This document shows positions 40,416-52,500 of a stretch of DNA of 64,000 nt, piece after piece (position 1 is the first letter of the stretch; every line of letters starts with the position of its first letter). The DNA comes from Sorex araneus (taxonomy: Eukaryota; Chordata; Mammalia; Eulipotyphla; Soricidae). The notes under the pieces are model-generated. The model had not been told where the DNA came from, searched no databases, and saw nothing but the letters and a program-made list of their open reading frames with translations. Location: positions 9,736,966 through 9,800,965 of the forward strand of contig NC_073302.1 in assembly GCF_027595985.1 (NCBI RefSeq), read 5' to 3'. A program made the position numbers and the translations under genes.

Positions 40416-42985
40416 GTCCCTCTCTTTTGGACTCATTTCACTTAACATGATAATTTCCATGTTGATCCAACTATATGCAAATTTCATGACTTCATCTTTT
40501 CTAACAGCTACATAGCATTCCATTGTATAGATGTACCAAAGTTTCTTTAACCAGTCATCTGTTCTTGGGAACTCGGGTTTTTTCTAGATTCTGGCTATTG
40601 TGAATAGTGCTACAATGAACATATAGGTGCATATGTCACTTTTACTATACTTTTTTGCATCTCCGGGATATATTCCCAGAAGTGGTATTGCTGGGTCAAA
40701 TGGGAGCTCAATTTCTAAGTTTTTGAAAAGTGTCCATACTGTTTTCCAAAAGGGCTGAAGCAGTCGGCATTCCCATCAGCATGAAGGAGAGTCCCTTTCT
40801 CCTCATATCCGCGCCAAAACTGGTCACTTTTGTTCTTTTAAGTGTGGGCCAGTCTCTGTGGTATGAGATAGTATCTCGTTGTTGTTTTTATCTGCATCTT
40901 CCTGATGATTAGTGATGAGGAGCATTTTTTTCATGTATCTTTTAGCCATTCGGATTTCTTTCTTTTTTTTCCTTTTTATAACATTTCTTTTTCTTAAAAA
41001 ATTTATTTTATAGAATCACCGTGACAAAAGTTATAAAGCTTTCAGGTTTAAGTCTCAGTCATATAATAATCAAACCCCATCCATTCACCAGTGCACCTGT
41101 TCACCCACCAAGAACCCCAATATACCCTCCTCCCCGCCCTGCACCTGACTGGTCAATTATCTTCACTTTATTCTCTGTATACTTTGGATACATTCAATAT
41201 TTCAACAGAGAACTGACTATTATTATTTGGAATTTTCCCCCAACAATCAAACCTGCTGAAAAGGCATCATTTGATATTTTGTTTTCCATTCCTGAGAATG
41301 AAGATTATAGGAGGTCGCGTGGCCGCAATAGCAGCTGCGCAGTTTTGGATTTCTGTTGTTTTATCTCAGTTTACAGTCTAGATGCATTTCCATAAGTCTC
41401 TGGGTGCCAAAATTGGTTAGTAGACCTCCGGATCATAGTCTTTAAGGAGCAGAGGCGCCGTGTCGAGCACGGCTGCTCCGGATATCGTCTGGGCCGAGGG
41501 CATGCCGGTAACACCCCCATCCCATGATCTCTCGTGTGCCACGTCATGACAAGCAAGTACATCTGGGTTGTGAGTCCTAGAAAATGGCAGAGGACACATG
41601 GGCGCAGCTGCACCTGTCACTGCTATCATCCGCCATTTGGATTTCTTTCTTGAGGAAGTTTCTGTTCATTTCATAGCCCCATGTTCTTATGGGGTTGGAT
41701 GTTTTTTTCTTGTGAAGTTTAACCAGTGCCTTGTAAATCCTTGATATCAACCCCTTATTCGATGGGTATTGTGTGAATATCGTTTCCCATTCTGTAGACT
41801 ATCTTTGTAATTTGGTCGTTGTATCTTTTGAGGTACAGAAGCTTCTCAGTTTAAGATAGTCCCATTTGTGAATCTCTGTTTCCACTTGCCTGGTCAGTGG
41901 TGAGGCCTCTTTGAAGATACCTGTAGGTTCAATGTCGTGGAGGGTTTTGCCGACCTTGTCTTCAATGTACCTTATGGATTCTTGTCTAATGTTGAGGTCT
42001 TTAATCCATTCTGATCTAACTTTTGTGCATGGTGTTAGGTATAAGTCTGAGCCCATTTTTTTGCATGTAGCTGTCCAGTGTTGTCAGCACCATTTGTTAA
42101 AGAGGCTTTCTTTGCTCCACTTTACATTTCTTGCTTCCTTATCAAAGTTTAGATGATCATTTATTTGAGGTTTTGTCTAAGGGTACTCTAACCTCTTCCA
42201 TTGGTCTACTGCTCTGCCTTTGTTCCAGTACCATGCAGTTTTAATTATTATTGCTTTGTAGTAGAGCTTGAGGTTGGGGAAGGCAATGCCTCCTATCTTC
42301 TTTTCCCCCAAAATTGCTTTAGCTATTCGTGGGGGGTTGTTGTTCCATATGAATTATAGGAGAGTTTGGTTCACTTCCTTGAAGAATGTCGTGGGTATCC
42401 TTATAGGGATCACATTGAATCTGTATAATGCTTTGGGGAGTATTGCCATTTTGACAATGTTAATTCTCCCAATCCATGAACAGGGGATGTGCTTCCATTT
42501 ACTCATGTCCTCTTTTATTTCATGAAGTAACATTTTGTAATTTTTTCTGTACAGGTCCTTCACCTCCTTAGTTAAGTTGATTCAGAGGTACATGATTTTC
42601 TGAGGCATGATTGTGAACGGGGTTGATTTCTTCATATCACTTTCTTCTCTCTCATTATTTACATATAGGAAAGTCATGGACTTTTTGGTATTAATTTTAT
42701 AGCCTGCAACTTTACTCTACGAGTGTATTGTTTCGAGGAGTTTCATGGTAGAGGCTTTGGGGTTCTCTAAATATAATATCATATCATCTGCGAATAGTGA
42801 GAGCTTGATTTCTTCCTTTCCTATCTGGATGTCCTTAATGTTTTTTTCTTTCCTAATCGCTATTGCAAGTATTTCAAGTACTATATTGAACAGAAGTGGT
42901 GAGAGTGGGAATCCTTGCCTTATTCCTCATCTTAGAGGGAAGGCCCTTAGTTTTTCGCAATTGAGGATAATGCTTGCTATGTTTG
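40416..42985 (-). pseudogene. L1-F ORF2 (RT and C-terminal region), interrupted
   Basis: RT to C-terminus, recognisable by [38 protein letters not shown] and [18 protein letters not shown] on the minus strand. It has several frameshifts and the 667-bp insert. No endonuclease or ORF1 remains. Confidence 0.82.
40965..41631 (-). mobile_element. Composite retro-insert: unknown head plus L1 3' UTR tail
   Basis: Flanked by 20-bp direct repeats GCCATTCGGATTTCTTTCTT (40945-40964) and the same with one change (41632-41651). On its sense (minus) strand the head, about 41631-41400, is not L1 and contains GGGATGGGGGTGTTACCGG and CGTGCTCGACACGGCGCC. The rest (41400-40985) is a full L1-3'UTR-like module with a TCACGGTGATTCTATAAAATAAA end and an A-rich tail. 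Two short open frames in the head (41629-41417 and 41613-41371) have no recognisable homology and are not called as genes. Confidence 0.82.
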
Positions 42986-43200
42986 CATTTGGTCATACAG
43001 TAATCATTAACATCCCTTCATAAGTGCCCATTCTATTCCAACAATGTTCCCAGTATCCCTCCCACCACCCCCACCCCAAGCCCCACCACCCCAAACTGCC
43101 TCTGTGGCAGGGCATTCCCTTTTTTTTCTCTTTCCTGTTGGATGTTGTAGTTTGCAATAGAGGTTGAGTGGCCATAATGTCTCCATATGTGTAATATTTG
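42986..43200 (-). mobile_element. Old L1 3' UTR fragment
   Basis: GGCAGGGCATTCCCTTTTTT, GTTGGATGTTGTAGTTTGC and the C-rich CACCACCCCCACCCC match the L1-F 3' UTR region around 40050-40170 (complement of the G-rich tract). It abuts the truncated 5' edge of L1-F. Confidence 0.65.
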
Positions 43201-44639
43201 AATTACCAAATAGACTTTAAAAAGAGAGAAGAGAGAGGGAGAGAGAACGAGACTTAGAAGACAGAGATGTGCAAATGACTTATAATGATTGTCCCTCCAA
43301 TCAGACCACAGGCACCAAATAAACTACCATTAAGCACATGCAGAGCAGTTCTGAGTGTTCGGTTTCTCATCATCAACTATCCAAACTTCACTCTCCTTTA
43401 ATCATTTCCAGATTCTGATCTTTGTACACAAATATCAAAGTTAAGTAAAGACATTGCAGCGTCTGCGCAGACAGTGATGCCTGCTCACCATGGAGTCGAA
43501 GTTCCTTTAATACACCCAAGACCAGCACAGGGGAAGAAGCTTGAAATCAAGCTTTAGGAGGTTTTTAATCCTTTGAGTAATCTCAGGGATGCTGGGATAT
43601 GTGATACACATTATGTTTCTGGGTTATCTTCATTTGTCACACTGAAGTTGAAGTGTTTGTGAGTAGTTGATGAAGTCTTATTGGCAGGTAGTATTTTAGT
43701 TGTGGTATCTGTGAACTAATGCAGACTGTGCTTCTCTGATAATAATGACCTTAGGAGTCTATCCATAGTGGTTATTATATTGCACTGAGCATGTAAATTT
43801 ATATGCTTTTTCACCACTAATAAGGTATCACACACTAATTCCCAGGACACCAATGGCTCAGTAGGTCAATCTAATCATCAGCCTGTATTTATTTGAATTT
43901 CTTAAGGTTCAGTTTCCAACTGGTAAAGAAAGAGGAGCTAATCCTTGCTATTTTGAATTAAATTGGACTATGTACAACATTATTAAGCAACATACTTGTC
44001 CTGTAATCAATGCCCGGTAAACAAGGGGTATTTTATTGTGTTTCTTAAAACCATGTATTTTTATTATAGACATCCTTATTTCTCTACTACTAGTTGCAGT
44101 CCCTGTAGAAGTATAGAGAGTACTGACGACCTGCTCCTGGTCATGGACCAATTTTCTTCTAAATTATGTGTGAACGAATTTCCCTGGTGTGATTTTCTAG
44201 TCTTCTTCTAAGTGCTTTCGTGTTTCTCAGCTTCCACACAGTGATACTATTGTCACTATTCATAAATCAATTATAAGACAGTGTCCACCTTACAGGACAT
44301 TAATGGAGAGGATCAGTGCCCCTAGAAGTCAGTCCATTGTTCTTTGTACTAGAATACTTGTTGTCTTTCTCCAATACATGAATACAAAAACAAGTCAAGT
44401 TTCCCTCCACAAACTTGCCACAAGAAGGGGGCATCGGTGGGGGGATGGGCTGGTGGTGGGGGTGTTGAAGGGAAGTTAGGATAGAGAAGGGTAAAATAGG
44501 ACAATAATGGTTGGGAATGATCATTTTGGAAAAGGACTGAATGTAGAAAGTAGATAAAGTGATAATATTTACCTACTTTGATAATCTTTCATTATCTTTT
44601 TTGCAGAACATAAGACCCAAAAGGAAATGACTCCTGGTA
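43201..44639. other. Spacer without recognised genes
   Basis: A GA-rich microsatellite at about 43219-43252 (AGAGAGAAGAGAGAGGGAGA and on). A T/G-rich patch at 44400-44530 resembles an L1 3' UTR G-rich tract (GGGGGGATGGGCTGGTGGTG). Otherwise low-complexity A/T-rich sequence without a conserved frame. Confidence 0.5.
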
Positions 44640-45309
44640 GATAAGGTCATTTAGCTATTAGAATGCAAGTGGGTTGCAAAAATGCACCCAGGAAAGAATA
44701 ATATAACAGGAAAGAATAGAATAGAGGAAAAGCTTCAGGAAAGGTACCACATAAATATAGAATGAGACTCTGTAGTGTCTTTGAGATGGAGTGACACCAT
44801 GGACAAAAATGGAACAGGAAGCTGTTGGGACTTTATATGGTAAGGATAACTTCTATCACTAAGTAAAATACCCTGGCCTCCGATCTTCATGTACCTATTG
44901 AATGTTAATATGTGTAGCAACTATCCTTTTTTCTCTCTTTCAACAACAGCTCAGGGGATGGAGAAGTTCGAGATATTGTACTGAATAAAGAACAGCCTAT
45001 GAGAGCACTATGGGCTGCCCAGGAGACCTAAGGCTTGGACAGTCCCTGTGTGGTTATTTGTCTCATTCCCTGCAAATGACCTTACTGGACAGGTTTTAAA
45101 AGTGTCAATTTGATTTGATTTAGACATGAAACCATGACCTTAAGGGCCATTACCAGCACATATGATCCTAAAGAAACAGGCCTCTCAGAGAGAAGAGATC
45201 CATGGTAATAGCTCTCGCAAACCTTGTTTTTTATAGAAACTGCATTGCTGAAGCAGTAAATGGGCTAAAATGTTTTCTATACAGTTATAATTAAATAGTT
45301 TATTAGCTC
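44640..45309. repeat. Unit III left arm
   Basis: Paralogous to 20270-20989 (TTTAGCTATTAGAATGCAA, AGGAAGCTGCTAGGACTT-type blocks). No gene is seen. Unit III starts here, whereas unit I extends a further kb to the left. Confidence 0.75.
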
Positions 45310-46250
45310 TCTACTTTTCCTTATTTTAGTTCATTTTTATTGGTTCAACATGACATACAGCTATAAAGCTTTCATGTTTGAATTTTGTTGGAATATTTCC
45401 CCTTTTTCAGCTGCCTTCTGGAGATAATTTCAGAGGCAGCTTCCCTTTTCTCACTAGAAGCCTGGCTGGTCTTTGACATGCAGATTTTAGGTGCTGCCAG
45501 GCCTGACTTGACATTGTAGATTCCAGGCTCTGGCCTAGCCTAGTCTTTGGGATGTAAATCCGTGTGCTTTCAGCCCAAGGAAGGCTTAGGTTTTGCTTTT
45601 GTATCTTCTAGATTAATGGCCTGCAGATACAAGAGAATTATGTTGCCTCAATGTTCTTCCTCTAAGATCTTTTGGTGCCTTTGGTGACATCAATGTATTG
45701 TGCCCTATGGAAGTGCCATGATGAGTAAAAGGGGTTGAGAGAGAGAGAGGGGGAGAGACAAGAAAAGAGGAGAGACTAGAGAAGGAGGCAGCGGTAGATC
45801 CAGAGAGAGGCCGGAGCTGGGAGTGCAGGAGATGGAAGATTAAAGATTAAATAAACAGTAACTAATCAGCAACCAGCATGGTCCTCGTTCTTCCTTCGCC
45901 TTTCCTTGACCACCGGCCGTCCCGATCCAGTTCACACACTGCTGTTCCAGGGCACCGAACATGGACGGTGAGACAGAGCCGCCCGGAGAGCCCACGAGTG
46001 CACTCGCCCCAAGGCGAGCCTTAGTTTTTCACAAGTTTCAGTCATATAATGATCACACACTCATCCCTGCACCACTGCACATCTTCCACCACCAGTGTCC
46101 CCAGTATACCCCCATCCTGATTCTCCCCATGTCTCTTGGCAGAAAACTTCCCCCAGAGTCTCTCTCTACATTTGGGAATTATGGTTAGCAACACACATAC
46201 TGAGAGCTCTGTACTTTTTTCCTATTAGACTTTTTTCTTCCAAAGAACCC
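45310..46250 (-). mobile_element. Old L1 3' UTR split by an LTR, unit III
   Basis: 45310-45385 and 46033-46250 together match the old L1 3' UTR at 20990-21270. The interruption at 45386-46032 is absent from unit I and is retroviral. Confidence 0.72.
45386..45961 (+). mobile_element. Endogenous retrovirus LTR, private to unit III
   Basis: It starts TGTTGGAATA and ends CACCGAACA (TGTT...AACA). AATAAA lies at 45850-45855, about 110 bp from the 3' end. A GA-rich stretch at 45737-45790 lies upstream of it. It is followed by 45962-46032, TGGACGGTGAGACAGAG..., which may be leftover leader (primer-binding-site-like TGG and a GGTGAG splice-donor-like sequence). The flank repeats only AATTT/AGTTT. Unit I has the uninterrupted site at about 21055. 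Confidence 0.7.
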
Positions 46251-47954
46251 CCAAACATAAGACCTATTAAATACGATATCTGTTTTAGGAAGAAATGAAA
46301 AAAAGATAAACAATTATCATGTGTATAAAGCCAGGAGATTTAATGTAATCTCAAGGTCCCCAGATTCTTTATCCCAGATCCACCTTCCGTGGTTTTATTT
46401 CCATGGAAATCTATATCCATGGAAATAGGCAAGACAGAAATTTTAAGTTCTTCCTTCTTATATATTATGTATATTACCTAGGTAATATACATATTACCTA
46501 GATTGAGCATTCATCCTACTCTCCTTGCACTCTGGGGTGCAATAAATTCTTTCACGTAAGACACACAGTCAAAAGTACTGAAGAGTAGAGCTAGATGGGA
46601 AGTGTTAGGGTTCTGGATCAGAGAGAACACACAAAACAATAAGCTTTGCGGTATAAAGTTTATTCGTCACACGTCGAAGAAGCATTGAGTTCAGAAGCTG
46701 AAAAAGCTGAGAAGGCTGAGAAAGCTGACCCATGTGGGCCATGCCCTCCAGTAGGAGGGACACCCTTCCCTTGTTTCCAGGGTCCTTTTGTGCTCTAAGA
46801 AGACAGGGGCGTTTCCGGATCATCTAATACAACATCCTGATGACACTTTTCCTTACTCAGTTCTGTAGTTATCTCCACTGACTTCATGCAGGGTAATTCT
46901 GCCTTTTCAGCTGATTCCCATAAAGAGTGTCTGGTCCAACTGATGGTTTGGCAGAGTGAGGCAGGTTCATCTGAGCGCTGGTTAGAGCTGCTTCTTTCCG
47001 AAATGGCTGTGCTGATGCTAAGAAGAGCTAAGTATTGCCAAGAAGGGAGTGGGTCTCCACGGGAAGCAATAGGAATCAGCAAAAGGCCAAGGGGCCGCTC
47101 TTCCAAAAAAAGGTATAACCAAATATCCATATCATATAGCAACAACTCTGAAAGTAAGAGATCCAAATTGCAAGGTACACACTTGAAAATGTGCCATTCA
47201 AGGGGGCAGTCTGGAGGTGTGGGAGGGAAATGGAGGGAAACCTGGGGAAGGGTAGAGACACTGGTGATGGGGTTAGGGCTGGAAATAATATGTCTAAAAC
47301 TCAACTACAAATAATTGTAAGTCATGGTGCTTTAACAAAAAAATTAAGAAATAAAATGTTTTTTCCCTCTAGTGCCCTCAACAGCAAGCCCGCCTTTGTC
47401 TTCTTTAGTGGTATCTCAATTGCAGGAGTTAATGCGAATATATTTTACTATTTGTACCTCCAAATAACATCCTCAAGAGTCACCCAAATTGCGTGGTAAG
47501 TCTACTCTGATTCATAGTTATCTGGGTGTCAAAGGAGCCCAAAGGACCAAGCTTCAGCAGCTCAGGCTGCTCCCTGCACACTCAGGTGGAACCTCATACA
47601 TGAGTGAATGTATTCCTGGACATGTCATACTTTACAACACTAATATTCCAAGACTAGAACAACACATTTTATGAAGTTTAAAGTAACTTCTTTTTCATTC
47701 CTGCCAGTTATCATCTTTACCAATTTCCCACTCCTAAACTCAACAAGCTGAAATATGGCACCATAAAATTTAATCATTGGTATGAAAATCCCCCGTCTGT
47801 GAAATCTGTCTGAGGAATGTCAGAAGAATGTGAAGTGAGAATCTCAACCACTCCGATATGTGGTTGAAGACAGTTTCATCAGAACACTCAGAATGCCAGA
47901 GATTCCATGTACAATAACTTCCATGTTTATACTAATATATATTTGAAAACGCAT
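46251..47954. repeat. Unit III left arm with LTR-like segment and old L1 3' UTR
   Basis: Paralogous to 21270-22959. It holds an LTR-like segment from 46603 (complement of AATAAA at 46659-46664), an old L1 3' UTR (plus) at 47130-47360, and a perfect 26-bp palindrome at 46467-46492. Frames of 142 aa (46886-47314, plus) and 169 aa (47304-46795, minus) overlap each other and the repeats and are not called. Confidence 0.72.
46467..46492. repeat. Perfect 26-bp palindrome, unit III only
   Basis: The centre is CCTAGG, with arms ATGTATATTA...TAATATACAT. Units I and II have only CATATACATAATACCTAG at this place (about 21472 and 29502). Confidence 0.9.
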
Positions 47955-48917
47955 TCATATTAAGTTATTGGAGCTACAAGACTTCATTCTGTTAACAAAT
48001 AACTTTAGGGCCTGTTTAATGTCTCTGTTTCTCAAGCTGTAGATGAAAGGGTTCAGCATGGGGGTGACTATCATATACATCACAGAAGCAGCTATGTCTT
48101 TATTACTGGAGATGGATGGTGAGGAGAAAAAGTACACTTCTGCAATTGTACCATAGAATAAACACACAACAAGGAGATGGGAACCACAGGTAGAAAGGAC
48201 TTTGAAGAATTTCTTAGCAGAAGGATCCTTCAGCACAGTGGCCCATATACGAATATAAGAGCCCACAATAGTGACAAAAGGCAAGAAAGCAATTATTCCA
48301 GTCTCAATGTAGAGAACCCATTCATTGACTGAGATATCTGAGCAGCTCATCTTCAAGAGAACTGGGAGTTCACAGAAGAAGTGGGGGATGGTAATGTCAT
48401 CACAAAAGGACACTTGAACGAAAAGGAGGGTGTGCAACAGAGAGCGGAGAGAACAGTAGATCCAGGATGCAGAAACTAATGAGACACATTTCTCTTGCCT
48501 CATGATAGTGGCATAGTGGAGAGGCTGACAGATGGCCACATACCTGTCATAGGCCATCAATGTAAGAAGAAAGTTTTCGACACAAGCAAACCATATGTAA
48601 AAATACATCTGTGACACGCACCCTGCATAGGGGATGGACTTATGAATGCTCTGCATGTCCATCAACATTTTGGGCACATTGACAGATGAGTAGCATATGT
48701 CAGTAAGAGCCAAGTGGCTGAGGAAGAAGTACATGGGGGTGTGGAGACGAGAGTCCATCCGGATGAGCAGGATGATGAGCAGGTTCCCCAGCACCGTGGC
48801 CAGGTACATGCTCAGGAATAAAATGAAGAACAAAGCCTGATGTTCTGGAGGTATCGGGAGTCCCAGAAGCAGAAATTCAGACACTGTGGTCCTATTACCT
48901 CTTTTCATGCTGCTCAT
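47955..48917 (-). CDS. Olfactory receptor C, family 1 (OR1J-like), 320 aa, intact
   Basis: A third intact paralogue. Hallmarks are as in OR-B: NRT near the N-terminus, GNLLI, HTPMYFFLSHLALTD, MAYDRYVAICQPLHY, KVLSTCGSHL, PMLNPFIYSLRNRDIKQALK. It differs from OR-B mainly in ICYSSVNVPKML (TM2), MYFYIWFACVENF (TM3), VQVSFCDD (loop 2) and AKKFFKVL. TM3 partly resembles OR-A (FYIWF), the rest OR-B. An upstream in-frame ATG at 48968 adds 17 codons but lies beyond the splice acceptor at about 48925, so the start is placed at MSSMKRGN. Expressed in olfactory neurons if functional; ligand unknown. Confidence 0.94.
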   Translation of the reverse strand: MSSMKRGNRTTVSEFLLLGLPIPPEHQALFFILFLSMYLATVLGNLLIILLIRMDSRLHTPMYFFLSHLALTDICYSSVNVPKMLMDMQSIHKSIPYAGCVSQMYFYIWFACVENFLLTLMAYDRYVAICQPLHYATIMRQEKCVSLVSASWIYCSLRSLLHTLLFVQVSFCDDITIPHFFCELPVLLKMSCSDISVNEWVLYIETGIIAFLPFVTIVGSYIRIWATVLKDPSAKKFFKVLSTCGSHLLVVCLFYGTIAEVYFFSSPSISSNKDIAASVMYMIVTPMLNPFIYSLRNRDIKQALKLFVNRMKSCSSNNLI

Positions 48918-48951
48918 GTTTCTGCTGGGAATGAAATAGAGAGAAAAGTCT
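48918..48951 (-). promoter_or_regulatory. Predicted 3' splice acceptor before OR-C
   Basis: The minus strand reads CTTTTCTCTCTATTTCATTC then CCAG ending at 48925, 7 bp before the ATG, identical in layout to OR-A and OR-B. Confidence 0.65.
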
Positions 48952-49289
48952 GAAACTTTTATAGCCATAACCTTATAATAATGCCATTTTTATATGAAAG
49001 TGTTAAATTGAAACAAGTCCCCTCTCTATTTGTCAAACTGGATGATGCATAAACCATTGTCTATATCATTCAGACGCCATTGATATATCACTTCACTATG
49101 ACTAACAGATTTCCTTTTTGAACAGGAGGAAAATTTTCTTTTTCTCTGAAAAAAAGCATCAAACTATATCTTTGTGTCCCAGGTACTGCATAAAGCTCCC
49201 TAGGCCTAACATGGTCTTATAACATGGTTGAATGAGCGTTTACCTTGTGTCATGCCTGTAAATCTTAGTAATTTACTATGATACCATAA

Positions 49290-49525
49290 AGGTGAAATGG
49301 AGTGATAGCCCAGCGGGTATGGTGTTTGCCTTGCACGCAGCTGACCAGGATTCGATTCCTCCATGCCTCTCAGAGTGCCAAGCATGCTTACCGAGAGTAT
49401 CTCCCCACACAACATTCGATATTCCAAAAACAGTAACAAAATTTCTCACAACAGAGACGTACTGACGCCCACCGAGCAAATCCATGGGCAACAGGATGGC
49501 AGGGACATGACAGTGACAACATAAA
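49290..49525 (+). mobile_element. tRNA-derived SINE upstream of OR-C
   Basis: GAGTGATAGCCCAGCGGGTATGG (A-box), GGATTCGATTCCTCC (B-box), CTTACCGAGAGTATCTCC, and a GACATGACAGTGACAAC tail. Orthologue of 24283 and 32286. Confidence 0.87.
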
Positions 49526-52500
49526 GATATGGCCATCCAGAGAGGTAGCATGTGTATCATACTGATGTTCAATACCAGTACCTCAGATGGCTCTCTGAAC
49601 ACTGCCAGGAGTAAGCTCGGGCACAGCAGGATGTGTCACAAAGTAAAACAAAGCAAAATACCTGAACATCAGGAGATAACTTTCAACATTTACCTTTAAT
49701 ATAACATGAAACTACATTGGGAGAGAATTACTACCCTGAAAATTGTTGGATCCTCCCTGGTCAGAGATATCTAGGCAGTATTTTTTTTACCAAAAATTAT
49801 TATTAACATTGATAATAGTGGCAGATATTGATCCTTTATAGACACTATGCACACACCATTCCAAGGGATTTATATCACTGTATCACTGTCATCCCTTGCT
49901 CATTATTTGCTCGAGGAGGCAGCAGTAACATTTCCATTGTGAGACTTGTTGTTACTGTTTTGTGCATAGTTTATATACAATTTTATTTATAAAACCTGAA
50001 CAGAGCACAAAAAAGCAGCATTTAATCCATTTTAATAACTGGGGACAATAGGTATGTTATCTCAATGTGCAAAGTTACATCATTCATAAGTTACATAGAT
50101 GAAAATACATTATTTAGGGATAATACATCTTCTAGCCTCTGTATATAATTCTCATAATTCTTTTTGTTATGGTAACCAGATATGTTTTATAATATCACTT
50201 CACTTCTAAAGTTATGATATTTATAAATCATATAATCCCCAGTGTTTTGAACATTTTAATTTTAAACAAATATGTATTTGGTGCTCTATGATATATAAGG
50301 CAACTTAAATGATATATATGACAGCATTATTTCAAAGATATGAACAACCTGATAATTTAGACATAAGTGGAAAGCCTTTGACCACAGCTTTCTGATGGCA
50401 GACGCCAAACTCAATATTCCTTAGAAGCTATAAGGTTGAGGTTAGAATTGCCAAACAAATACTGCCAAGAATGAACCATACTGACCTTTGTATTCAGGTA
50501 TAGGAGAATATGGACAAGTCCACTAGGAACCAGTATATTACTTATGGACACTGACTATTTTGATTCGTGTCCACCTGGAATGACAGTGACTTGAGCCTTA
50601 CATCAAGGCCAGGATGCCCATGGACATGTTCTGTGTATGTCCTCCCTGGAAGAAACTAGAAGAAAATTAGCAGACCATTGTGGGAGATTCTATGCAGGCA
50701 AGACCTCAGAAAACAGCTCAGCATACGGTGGAAATGTCAGGCCATGTACAAGTTTGTGAGAAGGGCCTGTGTAGGAGTTTTCTTAAATTCCTTAGCTTTT
50801 TAACCTATGTTTACTCAGACATTGGAGAAATAAGTATCTTGATCACAATAACACTTCAACAGTTGGGGAGAGATAAAGGTTATACTTCATCTTCTTTGAG
50901 AACTTATTGTATGCCAGGCATGATATTAAATAATTTGTGTACATTTTTCATTTGAAGTTTTGGTATTGATTGCGATCAAATATTTACTCTTTGAAACTGG
51001 AAATTATTTCAGATACAGATATGTAGGAATCAGACTTTAGATAATATCTTAATATTACATATTCAGGCACTGGCACAGTAGGTATTATGTGATAGAGGTG
51101 GAAACACACATGAACATATTTAATCAGTGCAGTAATGTAATCACTATTGACAGTCCATTAGATATGCATTGGTGAGATTGGTCATTCACTTACACCACCT
51201 AGTCATTCACTTACACCACCACTAGTTTTACAAAGACATGAGCAAATACAAAGAATATAATAAGTGAAATACTCAATAAGTCAGTATTCAAGATCTCATA
51301 TTACTAAGTGTTTTGAGACTTTTGCCCATGTTTATTTTTGGCAAATTTAGAAAACTGCCCTCTGTAGCTGGAAACAAATTTGTTTGATGAGAAACTACAG
51401 GCTCATATTTAAATATTAGATCTGCACACAGAGGACAATATGTAAGTCACTAAAGGAGAACAGAGCAGGTTTTAACCACACATCCCAAATCACACTCGGT
51501 ACTGCTCTTCATGTACTTAATGGAAATTTATTTGGCTCTGTGTTGTCTGACCAATGAGAGGAAAGAATCAAATCATGTATAGCAGGCATCTTCCACAGTC
51601 TACATCCATGTCCCGTCTTATCTCCTTGTGTTTTTCTCCATTTTCCTTTCTATCAAAGAGATATATCACACACATCCAACACAATTTTTGAAGAAACATA
51701 CAAATATTGACATCACACCAACAGGAATCAACACATAGACTCATACACAAATCACACATATTTCTAAACACACAGAGACACATATTGCTGTCCTGGATGC
51801 ACACCTCACTCCTCACTCTGTTCTCAGCACACATGAGTAGCTCAGGTACCTTCCCATCCAGTTTCTGACTCACCACCTGCTATCATAGACATCAGAATAA
51901 AAAGAGTAGAAAGAAGCATCAGATAAGCCCTTCACCTCCTGAACGTTCTGTTCTGATACCCAGAACGTTAAGAAGAGCACCACTTTATAGATCTATGGAG
52001 AAGAGCAAGCCAATCTCCCTAAGCTCCTGGTTAAGAAAAGAAAGTAGAGTAATTGCCTCCAGTCCAATCAGACCTTGGGGAATAGCCCAGGCAGAGGCTG
52101 GAGGGACTGACCTGCTTAGGCCACCTGAGAGAGTGTCCCAGGTATCAGGGGCATCTGGGCTGTTCCCTGCCTGCTTAATTCAGGCCGAAGCAGAAATCGC
52201 TGAGCTGCTCCAACAAGAGCTAATGGGTTTGTATCCAGGGCTGGATGCAGGATCCAACATTCATTCACTGTTGACGCTACATAAGTAAAGTAACTTCCCC
52301 TAACCTTTGATCCAGCAGTTGTAAAATTCAGAGTGTAAAAAGTCAATCATCATGAAGCTTTCATTAAGTATCAGTGAGGTCAATCATGCTTAAGGACTCA
52401 GATGCATAGCACATGCTCACTGTTTCTATCACTTGGTATATTCCTACAAAAGAATAATGCATATAGAATCCTTGATATTGCTACACAATTGGAGTGACTG

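Larger units (their letters stand above)
39905..42985 (-). mobile_element. L1-F, 5'-truncated LINE-1 split by a composite insert
   Basis: Minus strand: poly(T)/3' UTR at 39905-40415, ORF2 C-terminal part at 40416-40964, a foreign insert at 40965-41631, then ORF2 again at 41632-42985, where it is truncated in the RT domain. ORF2 is full of stops and frameshifts (readable pieces include 42056-41799 and 42563-42354). It is older than L1-1/L1-2. Confidence 0.85.

Noticed and set aside
41371-41629. Two overlapping frames (70 and 80 aa) in the head of the 667-bp insert, considered as a processed gene fragment
   Set aside because: No recognisable protein motif, and two frames are equally open over G/C-rich sequence. 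Kept only as an unknown head.
46795-47304. A 169-codon minus-strand frame in unit III
   Set aside because: Antisense to the frame above, not open in units I and II, and composed of repeat sequence.
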